From contig CABIXN010000003.1 of NCBI GenBank assembly GCA_902362715.1, positions 123,348 to 187,347 of the forward strand: a DNA stretch of 64,000 nt, given 5' to 3'. A program made the position numbers and the translations under genes. Below the pieces are notes generated by a model. That model was given only the letters and a program-made list of their open reading frames with translations. It had not been told where the DNA came from and ran no database searches. Source of the stretch: Lachnospiraceae bacterium. GTDB lineage: Bacteria > Bacillota > Clostridia > Lachnospirales > Lachnospiraceae. Below are positions 41,512 through 51,658 of this stretch, in pieces. Numbering within the stretch: the first letter of the stretch is position 1; every line of letters starts with the position of its first letter.

Positions 41512-41554
41512 GGCGTCTGTGCTATAATGCAAAAAACAGCAGGAGGATTCTAAG

Positions 41555-42472
41555 ATGCATAACGTTGATATCCGCAATGTCAGTCTTGGACAGATTCATT
41601 ATTTTATAAAAGTGGCAGAGTATGGAAATATTACCAAAGCGGCAGAATATTTTAATCTGACCCAGCCAACGCTGAGTAAAAAGATTATGAGTCTGGAGGA
41701 GCAGCTGGATCTGCAGGTATTTATCCGGGGGAAAAAATCCATTACATTAACGCCGGCAGGAAAATTTCTGTATGAACAATGGAGAAATCAGATAGATCAG
41801 ATTGAAGAGGATATACAGCATGCCCATATTCTGCAGCAGGGATACTCCAAACGAATTGTTGTTGCCTGTCTGGATTCCTTTCGGCCGGAAGCTTTTTTAC
41901 TGCCTGCAGTGGAGCATTTTAAGAGGAATTATAAAGACGTTATGATACGTTTAGAATCGGATGCAGCCCAGGATATCCGGGAAATGCTGATTCACGGGGA
42001 AGTGGATGTGATTTTTTCTGTACTTTATGATTTCCAGGAGAAAGAAATGACACATATCGGATGGAAAAAGCTGGGGAAATGCCCCCATGCTGTCTGTATG
42101 AATCAAACAAATCCGCTGGCTCAAAAAGAGGTGCTGGCGATTGAAGATTTAAAGCAGTCTGACTTTGTCTGCATTTCTCCGATGCAGCTGCCGGAATATG
42201 TCAAAGAGCTGCATCGGGTATGCAGTGTGGGAGGGTTTGCTCCTAATATTACAAATTATGTGTCTTCTGCCAATTCCCTGACATTAAATCTTATGGCCCC
42301 AAATGACATTTTTTTATGTGATCAGTACTATGCGGATATGAAGTCAGAAGATCATTGTCTGGTTCCTATTAAAAATACAGAGAGCGGGTATATTATGGCC
42401 TGGCGGGAAGATACGGACAATATTTATATCCGGAAATTTGTAGATTTGTCTTTGGAATTTCTGGGAAAATAA
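41555..42472 (+). CDS. LysR-family transcriptional regulator
   Basis: 305 residues. N-terminal winged HTH (about 10-68): IHYFIKVAEYGNITKAAEYFNLTQPTLSKKI is the typical LysR motif. The C-terminal two-lobed effector domain extends to the end; VACLDSFRPEAFLLPAV starts it. It precedes an MFS gene on the same strand 200 bases downstream and probably regulates it. The start ATG 41555 is behind AGGAGG. Confidence 0.92.
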   Translation: MHNVDIRNVSLGQIHYFIKVAEYGNITKAAEYFNLTQPTLSKKIMSLEEQLDLQVFIRGKKSITLTPAGKFLYEQWRNQIDQIEEDIQHAHILQQGYSKRIVVACLDSFRPEAFLLPAVEHFKRNYKDVMIRLESDAAQDIREMLIHGEVDVIFSVLYDFQEKEMTHIGWKKLGKCPHAVCMNQTNPLAQKEVLAIEDLKQSDFVCISPMQLPEYVKELHRVCSVGGFAPNITNYVSSANSLTLNLMAPNDIFLCDQYYADMKSEDHCLVPIKNTESGYIMAWREDTDNIYIRKFVDLSLEFLGK

Positions 42473-42671
42473 AAGTCCGCACTGGGAAGAAAATACCATT
42501 CAAAATCGGCATGTATGAATGAATATTTACAATTTCTAAAATTAATATAAAAAAAATATAATAGAGATATAAAAATTACAGAGTATTTGTACCGGTATTT
42601 CCGAAGCAGTGGAGAACGTGAAATGCTCTGTTTTTTTGTACCTATTTTACAAGTATGAGGAGGTTTTAGGT

Positions 42672-43979
42672 TTGAAACAAAAAAAGAAAAGTGAATTGTT
42701 TGGGTTCGGAAAAGGCTGGGGAACAATTGTTTTCTGTCTGTTAATGTTCTGGTTTTATGCAGGAATGGTTAATGACAGTTCTAACATTGTGGCTCCGGCG
42801 GTTGCAGAAAAACTTGGTATTCCTGCAGGAAGTGTTCTTAATATGGGAACGGTAGCAGCTATGATCGGTGTTATCTTCTTCTTTGTTATGGGAGCGGTGA
42901 ATCGTAAAATCGGTCCAAGAGTTACCTCGTTTATCTGTTTGATTCTGGCTGGAGCGGGTTATTTCGGAATGGGTCATGCCAACAGTTTGTTTGTATATGC
43001 CTTTTCTCTTTGTGTCTGTACGATTGGGGCCATGAGCGCAGGATATATTGCCGGCGGTGCTTTTGTAACACAGTGGTTTCCCAAGAAAAAGGGAATTGTC
43101 ATGGGATATACAACCATGGGACACAATATGGCAACGGGATTTTTTGTGCCGTTAATTACCTTTCTGGTAGCAAGACTTGGGGTTACTAATGCTGTTGTTA
43201 TTCCGGCAGTGCTTGTAATTGTACTGGCCCTTGCAGGATTACTGCTGATGCGTAATACTCCTCAGGAACGTGGAATTAATCCTGATAATGTTTCAGATGA
43301 AGAATATCAGAAAGAGTATTTTATCGAGGAGACCGGAAAAGACGGCGGCTGGACTGTGAAAAAGCTGTTTCGTTTAAAAGGTTTCTGGATGGTGGCAGTG
43401 GCATCCGGCGGATTCCAGTTTGTATCCACTATTATTATTACACAGCTGGTAGTAAGAAATATGGAACTTGGATTTTCACAGATACAGGCAACTACCATTA
43501 TGACAGTTCTTGCTTTTGCCGGAATTTTTGGCTCCTGGCTGATTGGCGCAATGGATCAGAAGCTGGGAACAAAGAAGACTATGATTTTCTTTGGTATCTG
43601 GTATGCAGCAGCTCTGTTTATTGAGGTGACAGAAGTAAAGGCCTGTGTATACATATTCCTGGTAATGTTTGCGCTGGCTCTGGGAGGATCTGCAAACTTT
43701 ACAACCTCGCTGCCGGCGGCAGTTTTCGGCCGCCATGGATTTGAAAAGGTAAACAGCGTTCTGTTTCCCATTCAGGCGCTGGTATCCTCCCTTGGTTTCT
43801 GCGTTAATGGGAATGTGTTAAATGCTACGGGAAGTCTTCGGATGTCTTATGTAATAGCTGGTATAGCTTCACTGCTTGTGGTAGTTTTGGTGCTGTTTAT
43901 TAAAGAGCATCAGTATAACAGAGATTTTATGACAGAGGCAGAGGCGGAAGCATTTACAAAAAAACTGGAAAAAATGTAG
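42672..43979 (+). CDS. MFS transporter
   Basis: 435-residue membrane protein with about 12 helices. The best start is TTG 42672, eight bases behind GAGGAGG; an in-frame GTG at 42609 has no site. VNRKIGPRVTSFICLILAG corresponds to the loop 2-3 motif. It resembles the other MFS protein at 52776-54125 in length and in the late helix 7-8 GAMDQKLGTKK / GVLDQKLGTKK segment, so the two are likely paralogues. The substrate is unknown; the upstream LysR gene is the likely regulator. Confidence 0.85.
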   Translation: MKQKKKSELFGFGKGWGTIVFCLLMFWFYAGMVNDSSNIVAPAVAEKLGIPAGSVLNMGTVAAMIGVIFFFVMGAVNRKIGPRVTSFICLILAGAGYFGMGHANSLFVYAFSLCVCTIGAMSAGYIAGGAFVTQWFPKKKGIVMGYTTMGHNMATGFFVPLITFLVARLGVTNAVVIPAVLVIVLALAGLLLMRNTPQERGINPDNVSDEEYQKEYFIEETGKDGGWTVKKLFRLKGFWMVAVASGGFQFVSTIIITQLVVRNMELGFSQIQATTIMTVLAFAGIFGSWLIGAMDQKLGTKKTMIFFGIWYAAALFIEVTEVKACVYIFLVMFALALGGSANFTTSLPAAVFGRHGFEKVNSVLFPIQALVSSLGFCVNGNVLNATGSLRMSYVIAGIASLLVVVLVLFIKEHQYNRDFMTEAEAEAFTKKLEKM

Positions 43980-44035
43980 TATTTCAGGAGAGACATTTCA
44001 TATGATATAAAAACAATATGTTAGAGATCTGTGAA

Positions 44036-44722
44036 ATGAAAAAAGTTATTTTTTTAGTTTTTGGAATTTTGATAACAGCGGGCAGCTTTTTTCTCTCTTC
44101 TCATATCAGTGATCACAGAATTACTGAAAGCTTTTATCAGGCTGAAACAAAAGAACCCGCGGAACAAATAAAAAAAGTTGCACTTACATTTGATGACGGT
44201 CCCAATGAGGAGTATACGCCAAAACTCCTGGACGGGCTGAAAAAACGAAATGTACGGGCAACTTTTTTTCTGCTTGGAAAGCAGGTGGAACAATATCCGG
44301 AACTGGCAAAGAGAATTTCAGATGAAGGGCATCTTATTGGCTGTCATGCCTATGAGCATAAAGATTTAAGCCGCCTTTCCCTGGAGGAGGCATGCAGGCA
44401 GATCACAGATACCAATGATCTGTTATATGAAGTAACCGGGCATCGGCCTATGTTTATGCGGCCGCCCTATGGAAGCTGTCAGGAACAGCTGCCGGAAAAA
44501 ACAGAAATGATTGAGGTATTATGGGATATTGATACAGTTGACTGGTCTTTGCGCAATACAGATCAGGTGGTAAAAAACACCTTGAAAAAGGTAGAGGACG
44601 GAAGCATCATTTTAATGCATGATGAATTTCAGGAAAGTGTGGATGCAGCGCTGCAGCTTGTAGATGCCCTGGAAAAAGAGGGGTATCAGCTTGTTACTGT
44701 GGAAGAGTTGATTTTAGACTGA
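44036..44722 (+). CDS. Polysaccharide deacetylase (NodB domain), secreted or membrane-anchored
   Basis: 228 residues. N-terminal signal/anchor KKVIFLVFGILITAGSFFL, then the NodB domain from about 45. All five motifs can be placed: TFDDGP, HAYEHKDL (His pair), RPPYG, the DTVDWSL segment and ILMHD. It likely removes N-acetyl groups from peptidoglycan or another extracellular polysaccharide. The ATG 44036 gives a normal signal peptide; an ATG six codons earlier (44018) is equally in frame but neither has a strong ribosome site. Confidence 0.87.
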   Translation: MKKVIFLVFGILITAGSFFLSSHISDHRITESFYQAETKEPAEQIKKVALTFDDGPNEEYTPKLLDGLKKRNVRATFFLLGKQVEQYPELAKRISDEGHLIGCHAYEHKDLSRLSLEEACRQITDTNDLLYEVTGHRPMFMRPPYGSCQEQLPEKTEMIEVLWDIDTVDWSLRNTDQVVKNTLKKVEDGSIILMHDEFQESVDAALQLVDALEKEGYQLVTVEELILD

Positions 44723-44866
44723 AAATCTGTCTGCGTCTGGTCAGAACAGATGAACACAAATACCTTTCTGTCTGGGGATTCGTATTGATAAATGAGAAAG
44801 GTTTTATTATAATAAAGCAGACAAAACAGTGAGGAATGTATACTGGGAAAACAGGAGTCACATAGA

Positions 44867-45598
44867 ATGAAAAAATGGAAAAAAGGACTGCTTGCCGCCG
44901 GCATTGCAGCAGCAGTGATTGTGCTTGTGTTTACTATTTATGTACAGCAGTATTATCACAGCCAGGTGGATGTAGCCACAGAAGAAAGAGAGGAATCCAA
45001 TTTACAGATTCAGGAGGAAAATGGGTACATAGAAATCCTTCCGAAAAATGAAAAAACAGACACCGCATTTATTTTTTATCCTGGTGCCAAGGTAGAGTAC
45101 ACATCGTATCTGCCTCTGATGGAATTGCTGGCAGATCAGGGAATCGCCTGCTATCTGATGCATATGCCATGCAATCTGGCGGTTTTTCATGTGGATGCAG
45201 CTGATACGATTTTGGAAAAATATTCGTATAAACATTATTATATTGGAGGGCATTCCCTTGGGGGAGCTATGGCAGCTGCATATCTTGACGGAAATGCAGA
45301 TCAGTACGATGGCCTTGTGCTTCTGGGAGCCTACTCCACCAAAGACTTAAGTAATACGGATTTAAAGGTACTTTCTGTTTATGGAAGTGAGGATCAGGTG
45401 TTAAGCAGGGAAAAATATCAGGAAGATCTTGATAATCTTCCTGATTCCCTTAAGGAGCTGGTGATTGAAGGCGGTAATCATGCATATTACGGAAATTACG
45501 GAGAACAGAAAAAAGACGGAACGGCTTTGGTTACAAGGCAGCAGCAGCAAAAGGAAACGGCAGAGGCTATTTATGAGCTGATACAGACAAATAAATGA
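44867..45598 (+). CDS. Membrane-anchored alpha/beta hydrolase
   Basis: 243 residues. N-terminal membrane anchor at about 6-27 ([19 protein letters not shown]), then an alpha/beta hydrolase. The nucleophile elbow is [13 protein letters not shown] (about 126-138); Asp in YGSEDQVLS and His in [11 protein letters not shown] complete the triad. The family is similar to the short Abhydrolase_5-type esterases. It faces outside the cell. The physiological substrate is unknown. The start ATG 44867 is behind AGGAGT. Confidence 0.85.
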   Translation: MKKWKKGLLAAGIAAAVIVLVFTIYVQQYYHSQVDVATEEREESNLQIQEENGYIEILPKNEKTDTAFIFYPGAKVEYTSYLPLMELLADQGIACYLMHMPCNLAVFHVDAADTILEKYSYKHYYIGGHSLGGAMAAAYLDGNADQYDGLVLLGAYSTKDLSNTDLKVLSVYGSEDQVLSREKYQEDLDNLPDSLKELVIEGGNHAYYGNYGEQKKDGTALVTRQQQQKETAEAIYELIQTNK

Positions 45599-45629
45599 TC
45601 TAATGAGAGATCATCAGGAGGAGGATTTT

Positions 45630-47237
45630 ATGAACCAGAGACAGATGGCAGTCAAAGACATGATATTGCAGGGAAACACGTATCTTGGAATTGAGTTTGG
45701 GTCTACCAGGATTAAGGCGGTACTGATTGATGAGGAGCATAATCCTGTTGCGTCCGGCAGTCATGAATGGGAAAACCGCTATGAAAATAATCTCTGGACG
45801 TATTCGCTGGAGGATATTTTTCAGGGGCTTCAGGACAGTTATCAGAAAATGTCAGAAGATGTGAAAAAACAATATGGAGTTGAAATCGTGAGGGTGAAAG
45901 GCATTGGTTTCAGTGCTATGATGCACGGATATATGGCTTTTGATAAAAATGGAAATCTGCTGGTGCCCTTTCGAACCTGGAGAAACAGCAATACGAAGAA
46001 GGCGTCAGAGATTTTGACGGAATATTTTGATTTTCATATTCCTGAGCGGTGGAGTATTGCGCATCTGTATCAGGCTGTTTTAAATCAGGAAGATCATGTG
46101 AATAAGATTGCGTTTATTACAACGCTGGCTGGATTTATTCACTGGAAATTAACCGGTGAAAAAGTGATTGGAATCGGAGATGCTTCCGGAATGTTTCCCA
46201 TTGACTCTGATCTTAAAGATTATGACAGGGAGCTGATTGACAGGTTTGATCAGCTTCTGGCTGACAAAGCATACCACTGGAAACTTAAAGAGATACTGCC
46301 AAAAGTGCTGACCGCGGGCCAGGAAGCGGGAAGACTGACGCAAGAAGGGGCAAAGCTTTTAGATCCCAGCGGAAAGCTGCAGGCAGGTATTCCCTTTTGT
46401 CCGCCGGAAGGAGATGCGGGAACCGGGATGACAGCAACTAACAGTGTGGCAGTGCGCACAGGAAATGTATCAGCAGGAACCTCTGTCTTTGCTATGATTG
46501 TTCTGGAAAAAGCGTTGAAGAAACTGCATCCGGAAATTGATATGGTGACAACCCCTTTTGGTGAGCCGGTAGCTATGGTACATGCCAATAACTGCACATC
46601 TGACCTGAATGCCTGGGTGAATCTGTTCCGGGAGTTTGCCGAAGGCTGCGGGTTTTCCATAGATAACAATACACTGTATACCACATTATTTAAAAAAGCC
46701 CTGGAGGGAGATGCAGACTGCGGAAATCTGCTTTCTTATTGTTATCTGTCCGGGGAAAATATTACAGGATGCCAGGAAGGACGTCCGCTGTTTGTCCGCA
46801 CCCCGGACAGCCGTTTTAATCTGGCGAATTTTATGCGGACGCATTTATATACCAGTCTTGGAGCCTTGAAAATCGGCATGGATATTCTGCTGAAAGAAGA
46901 GGGTGTGTGTATTGATCAGGTCTTTGGACACGGCGGTTTTTTCAAAACTCAGGGAGTGGGGCAGAGGATCATGGCAGCTGCCATGAATGCTTCCGTATCT
47001 GTTATGGAGACTGCCGGAGAAGGAGGCGCCTGGGGGATTGCACTGCTGGCGGCCTATATGGATCGGAAAGAAGAAACAGAAAGCTTAAGTGAATACCTCT
47101 CAGAGAAAGTTTTCAAAGGGCAGGCAGGTTCCTGCATAAAGCCAGATCCGGAAGATGTGGAAGGATTTGAAACTTTTATTCAGCGGTATAAAGATGGACT
47201 GGCTATTGAAAATGCGGCTATTGAGCGTTTTAAATAG
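45630..47237 (+). CDS. FGGY-family carbohydrate kinase (probable L-ribulokinase/xylulokinase type)
   Basis: 535 residues. FGGY N-terminal domain: [17 protein letters not shown] is the phosphate-1 motif, and [15 protein letters not shown] is family typical; the C-terminal domain begins around 270 with [33 protein letters not shown] and [13 protein letters not shown] are the adenosine-site motifs. Immediately followed by an araD gene, so L-ribulose is a likely substrate. It is distinct from classical AraB in sequence. The start ATG 45630 is behind AGGAGGAGG; an in-frame ATG at 45603 lacks a site. Confidence 0.87.
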   Translation: MNQRQMAVKDMILQGNTYLGIEFGSTRIKAVLIDEEHNPVASGSHEWENRYENNLWTYSLEDIFQGLQDSYQKMSEDVKKQYGVEIVRVKGIGFSAMMHGYMAFDKNGNLLVPFRTWRNSNTKKASEILTEYFDFHIPERWSIAHLYQAVLNQEDHVNKIAFITTLAGFIHWKLTGEKVIGIGDASGMFPIDSDLKDYDRELIDRFDQLLADKAYHWKLKEILPKVLTAGQEAGRLTQEGAKLLDPSGKLQAGIPFCPPEGDAGTGMTATNSVAVRTGNVSAGTSVFAMIVLEKALKKLHPEIDMVTTPFGEPVAMVHANNCTSDLNAWVNLFREFAEGCGFSIDNNTLYTTLFKKALEGDADCGNLLSYCYLSGENITGCQEGRPLFVRTPDSRFNLANFMRTHLYTSLGALKIGMDILLKEEGVCIDQVFGHGGFFKTQGVGQRIMAAAMNASVSVMETAGEGGAWGIALLAAYMDRKEETESLSEYLSEKVFKGQAGSCIKPDPEDVEGFETFIQRYKDGLAIENAAIERFK

Positions 47238-47340
47238 ACTGTTTGGAAAATTTACATTTTGTCATGGAATCTGAAGCGTGGCAGCTTTCGCATGAAAGTC
47301 TGCCTGTTGGGTTCAGAAAAGAAAAGCGGAGAAAATAAAA

Positions 47341-48036
47341 ATGCTGGAAAAATTAAAACAGGCAGTATATGAGGCGAATATGCTGCTTCCAAAATATCAA
47401 CTTGTTACATTTACCTGGGGAAATGTCAGCCAGATTGACCGGGAAACCGGATATTTTGCCATTAAACCAAGCGGTGTGGATTATGAAAAACTGACGCCGG
47501 ACGATATGGTAATTATGGATCTTGAAGGTAACAAAATTGAGGGGAGATTCAATCCGTCTTCGGATACGCCTACTCATATAGAAATTTATAAAGCATTTAA
47601 AAATGTGGGAGGTATCGTACATACCCACTCCTCCTGGGCAACAAGCTGGGCCCAGGCCGGCCGGAGCATTCCCTGTTACGGGACAACCCATGCGGATTAT
47701 ATGTATGGAGAGATTCCCTGCGCCAGATGCCTGACAAAAGAGGAAATTGATCACGACTATGAAAAGAATACAGGGATTCTCATAGCAGAACTATTCCAGA
47801 AATATGATTATGAGGCAGTTCCGGCGGTACTTTGTAAAAATCATGGGCCCTTTACATGGGGGAAAGACGGACAGGAAGCGGTACATCATGCAGTTGTCCT
47901 GGAGGAAGTTGCAAAAATGGCCGCAAGGTGCGAGATGATTAATCCCAGTGTCCAGACGGCGCCGCAGGAACTGCAGGATAAGCATTATTACCGGAAGCAC
48001 GGAAAAGATGCTTATTATGGGCAGAAGCAGCCGTAA
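47341..48036 (+). CDS. araD: L-ribulose-5-phosphate 4-epimerase
   Basis: 231 residues, class II aldolase/adducin family. The zinc ligands are in [12 protein letters not shown] (the two His, about 95-97) and a later His in the KNHGPFTWG region (about 171); [12 protein letters not shown] is the substrate phosphate region. It converts L-ribulose-5-phosphate to D-xylulose-5-phosphate. The kinase gene 100 bases upstream would make its substrate. The start ATG 47341 is behind GCGGAGA. Confidence 0.93.
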   Translation: MLEKLKQAVYEANMLLPKYQLVTFTWGNVSQIDRETGYFAIKPSGVDYEKLTPDDMVIMDLEGNKIEGRFNPSSDTPTHIEIYKAFKNVGGIVHTHSSWATSWAQAGRSIPCYGTTHADYMYGEIPCARCLTKEEIDHDYEKNTGILIAELFQKYDYEAVPAVLCKNHGPFTWGKDGQEAVHHAVVLEEVAKMAARCEMINPSVQTAPQELQDKHYYRKHGKDAYYGQKQP

Positions 48037-48149
48037 AGCAGATAGGAAAGGAATTCAAATTAATTGAACAGGAAACACAGACGATATTGATTGCAGCATT
48101 TGTTAAAATGGTTTTATGCATCTGTTAGTTATAAAAAGAGTGAAAGAAA

Positions 48150-48239
48150 GTGGTGAATGAAATCAGCTTTCATACAGTATCTGCATTAAATACGTTGGAG
48201 TTTACAGGGAGTGAAGTAGTTTATGGCAAGAAAAAATAA
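48150..48239 (+). pseudogene. C-terminal remnant of a DUF3990-like gene
   Basis: A 29-codon stretch (GTG 48150 to TAA 48239) encodes VNEISFHTVSALNTLEF then TGSEVVYGKKK, resembling the C-terminal end of DUF3990 proteins as I remember that family. A TGA stop lies just upstream in frame, so the rest of the gene is missing. It overlaps the ATG of the next gene by 17 bases, the arrangement expected for an originally coupled gene pair. Confidence 0.4.
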
Positions 48240-48663
48240 TAGTGGATTGTTTTATGTCTGCAGTCTTATAGAGTATATTGGGCGTCTGCAGAAATTAAAA
48301 CGGTCGGAAGTAGTCCGATATATGGGAATGGAAACAATTGAGCGAATATATGAATATGCAGATGTGTTTCATTGTGAAGTGATTGATAAAGTAGCGTCAG
48401 AATTTGTAATAGAATGTGAGATACCTCAGGGGGAATTTGATAATGTTTCGGATTGTCAGTATAAAGTTCCGGATTATTGGACAATTGGAGAAGTATATGA
48501 AAGATTAATTGAAGATTGTTATGATGAAAATGAAATTTTATATGGAATTCAGGAAGTTTACACGTCATGGATTGATGAAGATTTGTCAGACTATAATACA
48601 GATTTTTATTATCAGCCGAGAGATTATATAGCGGCGTGTTATCAGGAGGGGACTATATTATGA
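48223..48663 (+). CDS. Uncharacterised acidic protein, possible orphan antitoxin-like partner
   Basis: 146 residues, no signal peptide or membrane segment, strongly acidic, with aromatic motifs (LFYVCSLIEYIGR near the N-terminus; DYWTIGEVYERLIED in the middle; FYYQPRDYIAACY at the C-terminus). I recognise it only as a family common in Lachnospiraceae beside DUF3990 and DUF3791-type proteins; no function is known to me. The flanking remnants on both sides (48150-48239 and 48660-48698) suggest a partially degraded toxin-antitoxin-like locus. The start ATG 48223 lacks an ideal site, consistent with coupling to the upstream remnant. Confidence 0.6.
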   Translation: MARKNNSGLFYVCSLIEYIGRLQKLKRSEVVRYMGMETIERIYEYADVFHCEVIDKVASEFVIECEIPQGEFDNVSDCQYKVPDYWTIGEVYERLIEDCYDENEILYGIQEVYTSWIDEDLSDYNTDFYYQPRDYIAACYQEGTIL

Positions 48664-48698
48664 AAAAACAGAAGGGACTGTATGGGGGTAGGAGTTAA
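48660..48698 (+). pseudogene. Truncated downstream ORF remnant (12 codons)
   Basis: ATG at 48660 overlaps the stop of the preceding gene and has GGAGGGG 11 bases upstream, a typical coupled start, but the frame (MKKQKGLYGGRS) stops after 12 codons. It looks like the beginning of a lost partner gene, or an accidental ORF in the promoter of the RNA that follows. Confidence 0.35.
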
Positions 48699-48699
48699 A

Positions 48700-48900
48700 G
48701 TTAAAGTCCTGCAAACATACAATATTTCACAATTTTTCACCTATTGCTCCGGAATATTATCAAAATAATAGAAATTGAGAAAAAAACTTGTCAATCGCCT
48801 GTAATTGGAGTATCTTAGACTTGGCGTTGTGCAGGGATGAAGAGATCATTCTTTCATAAAAGAAGAAAAACCCTGCTCAAATTTCTGCACTGAAACTTAA
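48700..48900 (+). ncRNA. Structured RNA upstream of rarA, candidate 6S RNA
   Basis: The segment has no ORF, starts TTAAAGTCCTGCA and ends with TGCA...ACTTAA, which can close a long stem. Irregular pairing continues inward (for example CCTGCA 48709-48714 with TGCAGG 48830-48835), and GCAGGG (48831-48836) can alternatively pair with CCCTGC (48871-48876). The length of about 200 and the location directly before rarA match 6S RNA genes of Firmicutes as I know them (Bacillus bsrA is near yrvN/rarA). A separate AT-rich hairpin follows. Not tested with a covariance model. Confidence 0.5.
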
Positions 48901-48935
48901 AATGAATTTTGAATATATATAAAATTCATTTTATT
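48899..48935 (+). terminator. Hairpin after the candidate RNA
   Basis: AAAATGAATTTT (48899-48910) and AAAATTCATTTT (48921-48932) form a perfect stem, followed by ATT; probable terminator for the RNA 22 bases before rarA. Confidence 0.5.
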
Positions 48936-48956
48936 AACGGAAAGGATAGCAACAGT

Positions 48957-50285
48957 ATGGATCTGTTTGATTACATGCGTGAGCAGAAAAAAGAAAAAGA
49001 ATCGCCCTTGGCTTCCAGACTCCGGCCTGCATCTTTAGATGAGGTTGTAGGACAGCAGCATATTATAGGAAAAGATAAATTATTATATCGGGCAATTTCA
49101 GCAGATAAGCTGCAGTCAGTGATTTTTTACGGACCGCCGGGCACCGGAAAAACAACTATTGCCCGTGTTATTGCCAATACTACCAGCGCTGAGTTTATGC
49201 AGATCAATGCTACTTCGGCCGGAAAAAAAGATATGGAAGCTGTCATTCAGGATGCAAAAAATAATCAGGGGATGTACGGCAGGAAAACAATACTTTTTAT
49301 AGACGAAATTCATCGTTTTAATAAAGGACAGCAGGACTATCTGCTTCCCTTTGTTGAGGATGGTACGGTGATTCTCATCGGTGCAACTACTGAAAATCCT
49401 TATTTTGAGGTAAATCAGGCTTTGTTATCCAGGTCGGTGGTTTTTGAGCTGCGCCCGCTGGAGCCTGAAGATATCCGGATACTGTTGAGAAGAGCTGTGG
49501 AGGATGAAGTAAAAGGACTTGGTTCCTATGGAGCTGTTCTCGAAGCAGATGCGGAAAGCTTTCTGGCAGATTTTTGTAACGGCGACGCAAGAAACGCGCT
49601 GAATGCCATTGAGCTGGGCGTGCTGACAACACCCCGGTGTGAAGATGGAAAAATACATATAACCCTGGATGTTGCAAAAGAATGTATTCAAAAACGGACA
49701 GTACGTTACGACAAAGATGGAGACAACCATTATGATACAATCTCTGCATTTATTAAAAGTATGCGGGGATCAGATCCTGATGCGGCAGTATACTATCTGG
49801 CCCGGATGCTTTATTCCGGCGAGGATATTAAATTTATTGCCAGAAGAATTATGATCTGCGCAGCAGAAGATGTAAGTAATGCAGATCCCATGGCTTTGAA
49901 TGTTGCTGTCAGTGCAGCTTTGGCTGCAGAACGGCTTGGGATGCCGGAAGCCAGAATCGTATTAAGCCAGGCGGCTGCCTATGTGGCCTGTGCCCCAAAA
50001 AGTAATTCGGCGATACTAGCTGTGGACAAAGCTATGGAGCTTGTAAGAAAAGACAAAACGCCTCCGGTGCCTGCTCATTTGCAGGACCGCCATTATCAGG
50101 GAGCAGAGAAATTGGGAAGAGGAATTGGATACCGATATGCACATGATTATCCTAATCATTATGTAAACCAGCAGTATCTGCCGGACCCTTATGTGGGAAT
50201 GCATTTTTATGAGCCGGATAACCAGGGGTATGAAAGTGAGATAAATGCCTATTTTAAAAAAATAAGGCAGCAGGAGGAAGATTAA
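48957..50285 (+). CDS. rarA: Replication-associated recombination protein A (RarA/MgsA)
   Basis: 442 residues. AAA+ core with Walker A GPPGTGKTT (about 59-67), Walker B ILFIDEIHRFNKGQQD and sensor 1 IGATTENP. The C-terminal half has the MgsA tetramerisation region, with FIKSMRGSDPDAAVYYLARML. It works at stalled replication forks. The start ATG 48957 is behind AAAGGA; an in-frame ATG at 48909 falls in the hairpin. It is followed two bases later by an aminotransferase gene. Confidence 0.95.
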   Translation: MDLFDYMREQKKEKESPLASRLRPASLDEVVGQQHIIGKDKLLYRAISADKLQSVIFYGPPGTGKTTIARVIANTTSAEFMQINATSAGKKDMEAVIQDAKNNQGMYGRKTILFIDEIHRFNKGQQDYLLPFVEDGTVILIGATTENPYFEVNQALLSRSVVFELRPLEPEDIRILLRRAVEDEVKGLGSYGAVLEADAESFLADFCNGDARNALNAIELGVLTTPRCEDGKIHITLDVAKECIQKRTVRYDKDGDNHYDTISAFIKSMRGSDPDAAVYYLARMLYSGEDIKFIARRIMICAAEDVSNADPMALNVAVSAALAAERLGMPEARIVLSQAAAYVACAPKSNSAILAVDKAMELVRKDKTPPVPAHLQDRHYQGAEKLGRGIGYRYAHDYPNHYVNQQYLPDPYVGMHFYEPDNQGYESEINAYFKKIRQQEED

Positions 50286-50286
50286 G

Positions 50287-51570
50287 ATGAAATCATATCA
50301 GGAAATGAGTCAGGAAGAATTGATGCAGGAGAGAGCATCGTTAGAGCAGCAGTATAAAGAATATTGTGGAAAAGGGTTGAAGCTGGATATGTCCAGAGGA
50401 AAACCTTCCTCGGAACAGCTGGATTTATCTATGCCTATGATGGATGTTTTAAACAGTGACACCCATTTAAACAGCCGCCTGGGAACTGATCTGCGTAATT
50501 ATGGAATGGTGGATGGAATTGATGAGGCGAAAGAACTGATTGCATCAATGATTGATACAAAGCCGGAAAACGTAATTGTTTACGGAAATGCTAGTTTGAA
50601 CATTATGTACGACTGTATCAGCCGGTCTATGGTTTTCGGCGTTATGGGAGGTACTCCCTGGAGTAAACTGGAGAAAGTGAAATTTCTCTGTCCGGTACCC
50701 GGCTATGACAGACATTTTGCCATAACAGAAGCTTTTGGAATTGAAATGATTAATGTTCCCATGACATCAGAAGGTCCGGATATGGATATGGTGGAAAAGC
50801 TTGTAAGTAAGGATGATGCAATAAAAGGAATCTGGTGTGTACCAAAGTATTCAAATCCCCAGGGAATTTCTTATTCTGATGAAACTGTCCGCCGGTTTGC
50901 AAATCTGAAGCCTGCAGCCAAAGATTTTCGTATCTATTGGGATAATGCATATTGTGTACACCATTTGTTTGAAGATAAACAGGATGAATTGCTGGATATT
51001 ATATCAGAGTGTGAAAAAGCGGGAAATCCGGATATGGTCTATGAGTTTTGTTCTACTTCCAAAGTAACATTTTCAGGTGCCGGTATCTCCGGTCTTGCTA
51101 CCAGTCTGAAAAATAAAGAAGCAATTATAAAACGTCTCAGTGTCCAGACTATTGGTTTTGATAAGATCAATCAGCTTCGTCATGTAAAATTCCTGAAGAA
51201 CAAAGCGGGAGTAGAAAATCATATGATGAAACATGCGGCGCTGATCCGGCCGAAATTTGAGATGATTCTGAAAAAGTTTGAAGAAGAATTAAAAGGGCTT
51301 GGCGTTGGAAACTGGGTAGTTCCAAATGGCGGATATTTTATAACTTATGAGGCAAATGAAGGCTGTGCAAAGTCAATTATTGCAAAAGCCAAGGAAGCCG
51401 GAGTAGTTATGACAGGTGCCGGAGCGCCTTATCCTTACAAAAACGATCCGAAAGATTCTGTAATTCGAATTGCGCCAACGCTTCCGCCTATGGAAGAGCT
51501 GATTGCAGCTACAGAAATTTTTATAATCTGTGTAAAGCTTGCCAGCATAGAGAAACTGCTGAAAGCATAA
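50287..51570 (+). CDS. Aspartate aminotransferase-like PLP enzyme (class I, MocR-type subgroup)
   Basis: 427 residues. DMSRGKPSSEQLDLSMPM near the N-terminus and the YGNASLNIMYDC segment fit the PF12897 aminotransferase group (class Ic aspartate aminotransferases). The PLP-binding Lys is in FCSTSKVTFSGAGIS (about 257-271), and YWDNAYCVHHL carries the Asp that contacts the pyridine. It converts aspartate and 2-oxoglutarate or a similar pair; exact amino-acid specificity is not established. Its start ATG is two bases after the rarA stop, so they are co-transcribed. Confidence 0.88.
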   Translation: MKSYQEMSQEELMQERASLEQQYKEYCGKGLKLDMSRGKPSSEQLDLSMPMMDVLNSDTHLNSRLGTDLRNYGMVDGIDEAKELIASMIDTKPENVIVYGNASLNIMYDCISRSMVFGVMGGTPWSKLEKVKFLCPVPGYDRHFAITEAFGIEMINVPMTSEGPDMDMVEKLVSKDDAIKGIWCVPKYSNPQGISYSDETVRRFANLKPAAKDFRIYWDNAYCVHHLFEDKQDELLDIISECEKAGNPDMVYEFCSTSKVTFSGAGISGLATSLKNKEAIIKRLSVQTIGFDKINQLRHVKFLKNKAGVENHMMKHAALIRPKFEMILKKFEEELKGLGVGNWVVPNGGYFITYEANEGCAKSIIAKAKEAGVVMTGAGAPYPYKNDPKDSVIRIAPTLPPMEELIAATEIFIICVKLASIEKLLKA

Positions 51571-51658
51571 GACGGCAAGTTAAAAGCAGCAGAAGCATTC
51601 GGCTTATTTAGAATGATTAAAAGATAATGAAAAACCATGGTGGAACAGCGGGGGAGAG

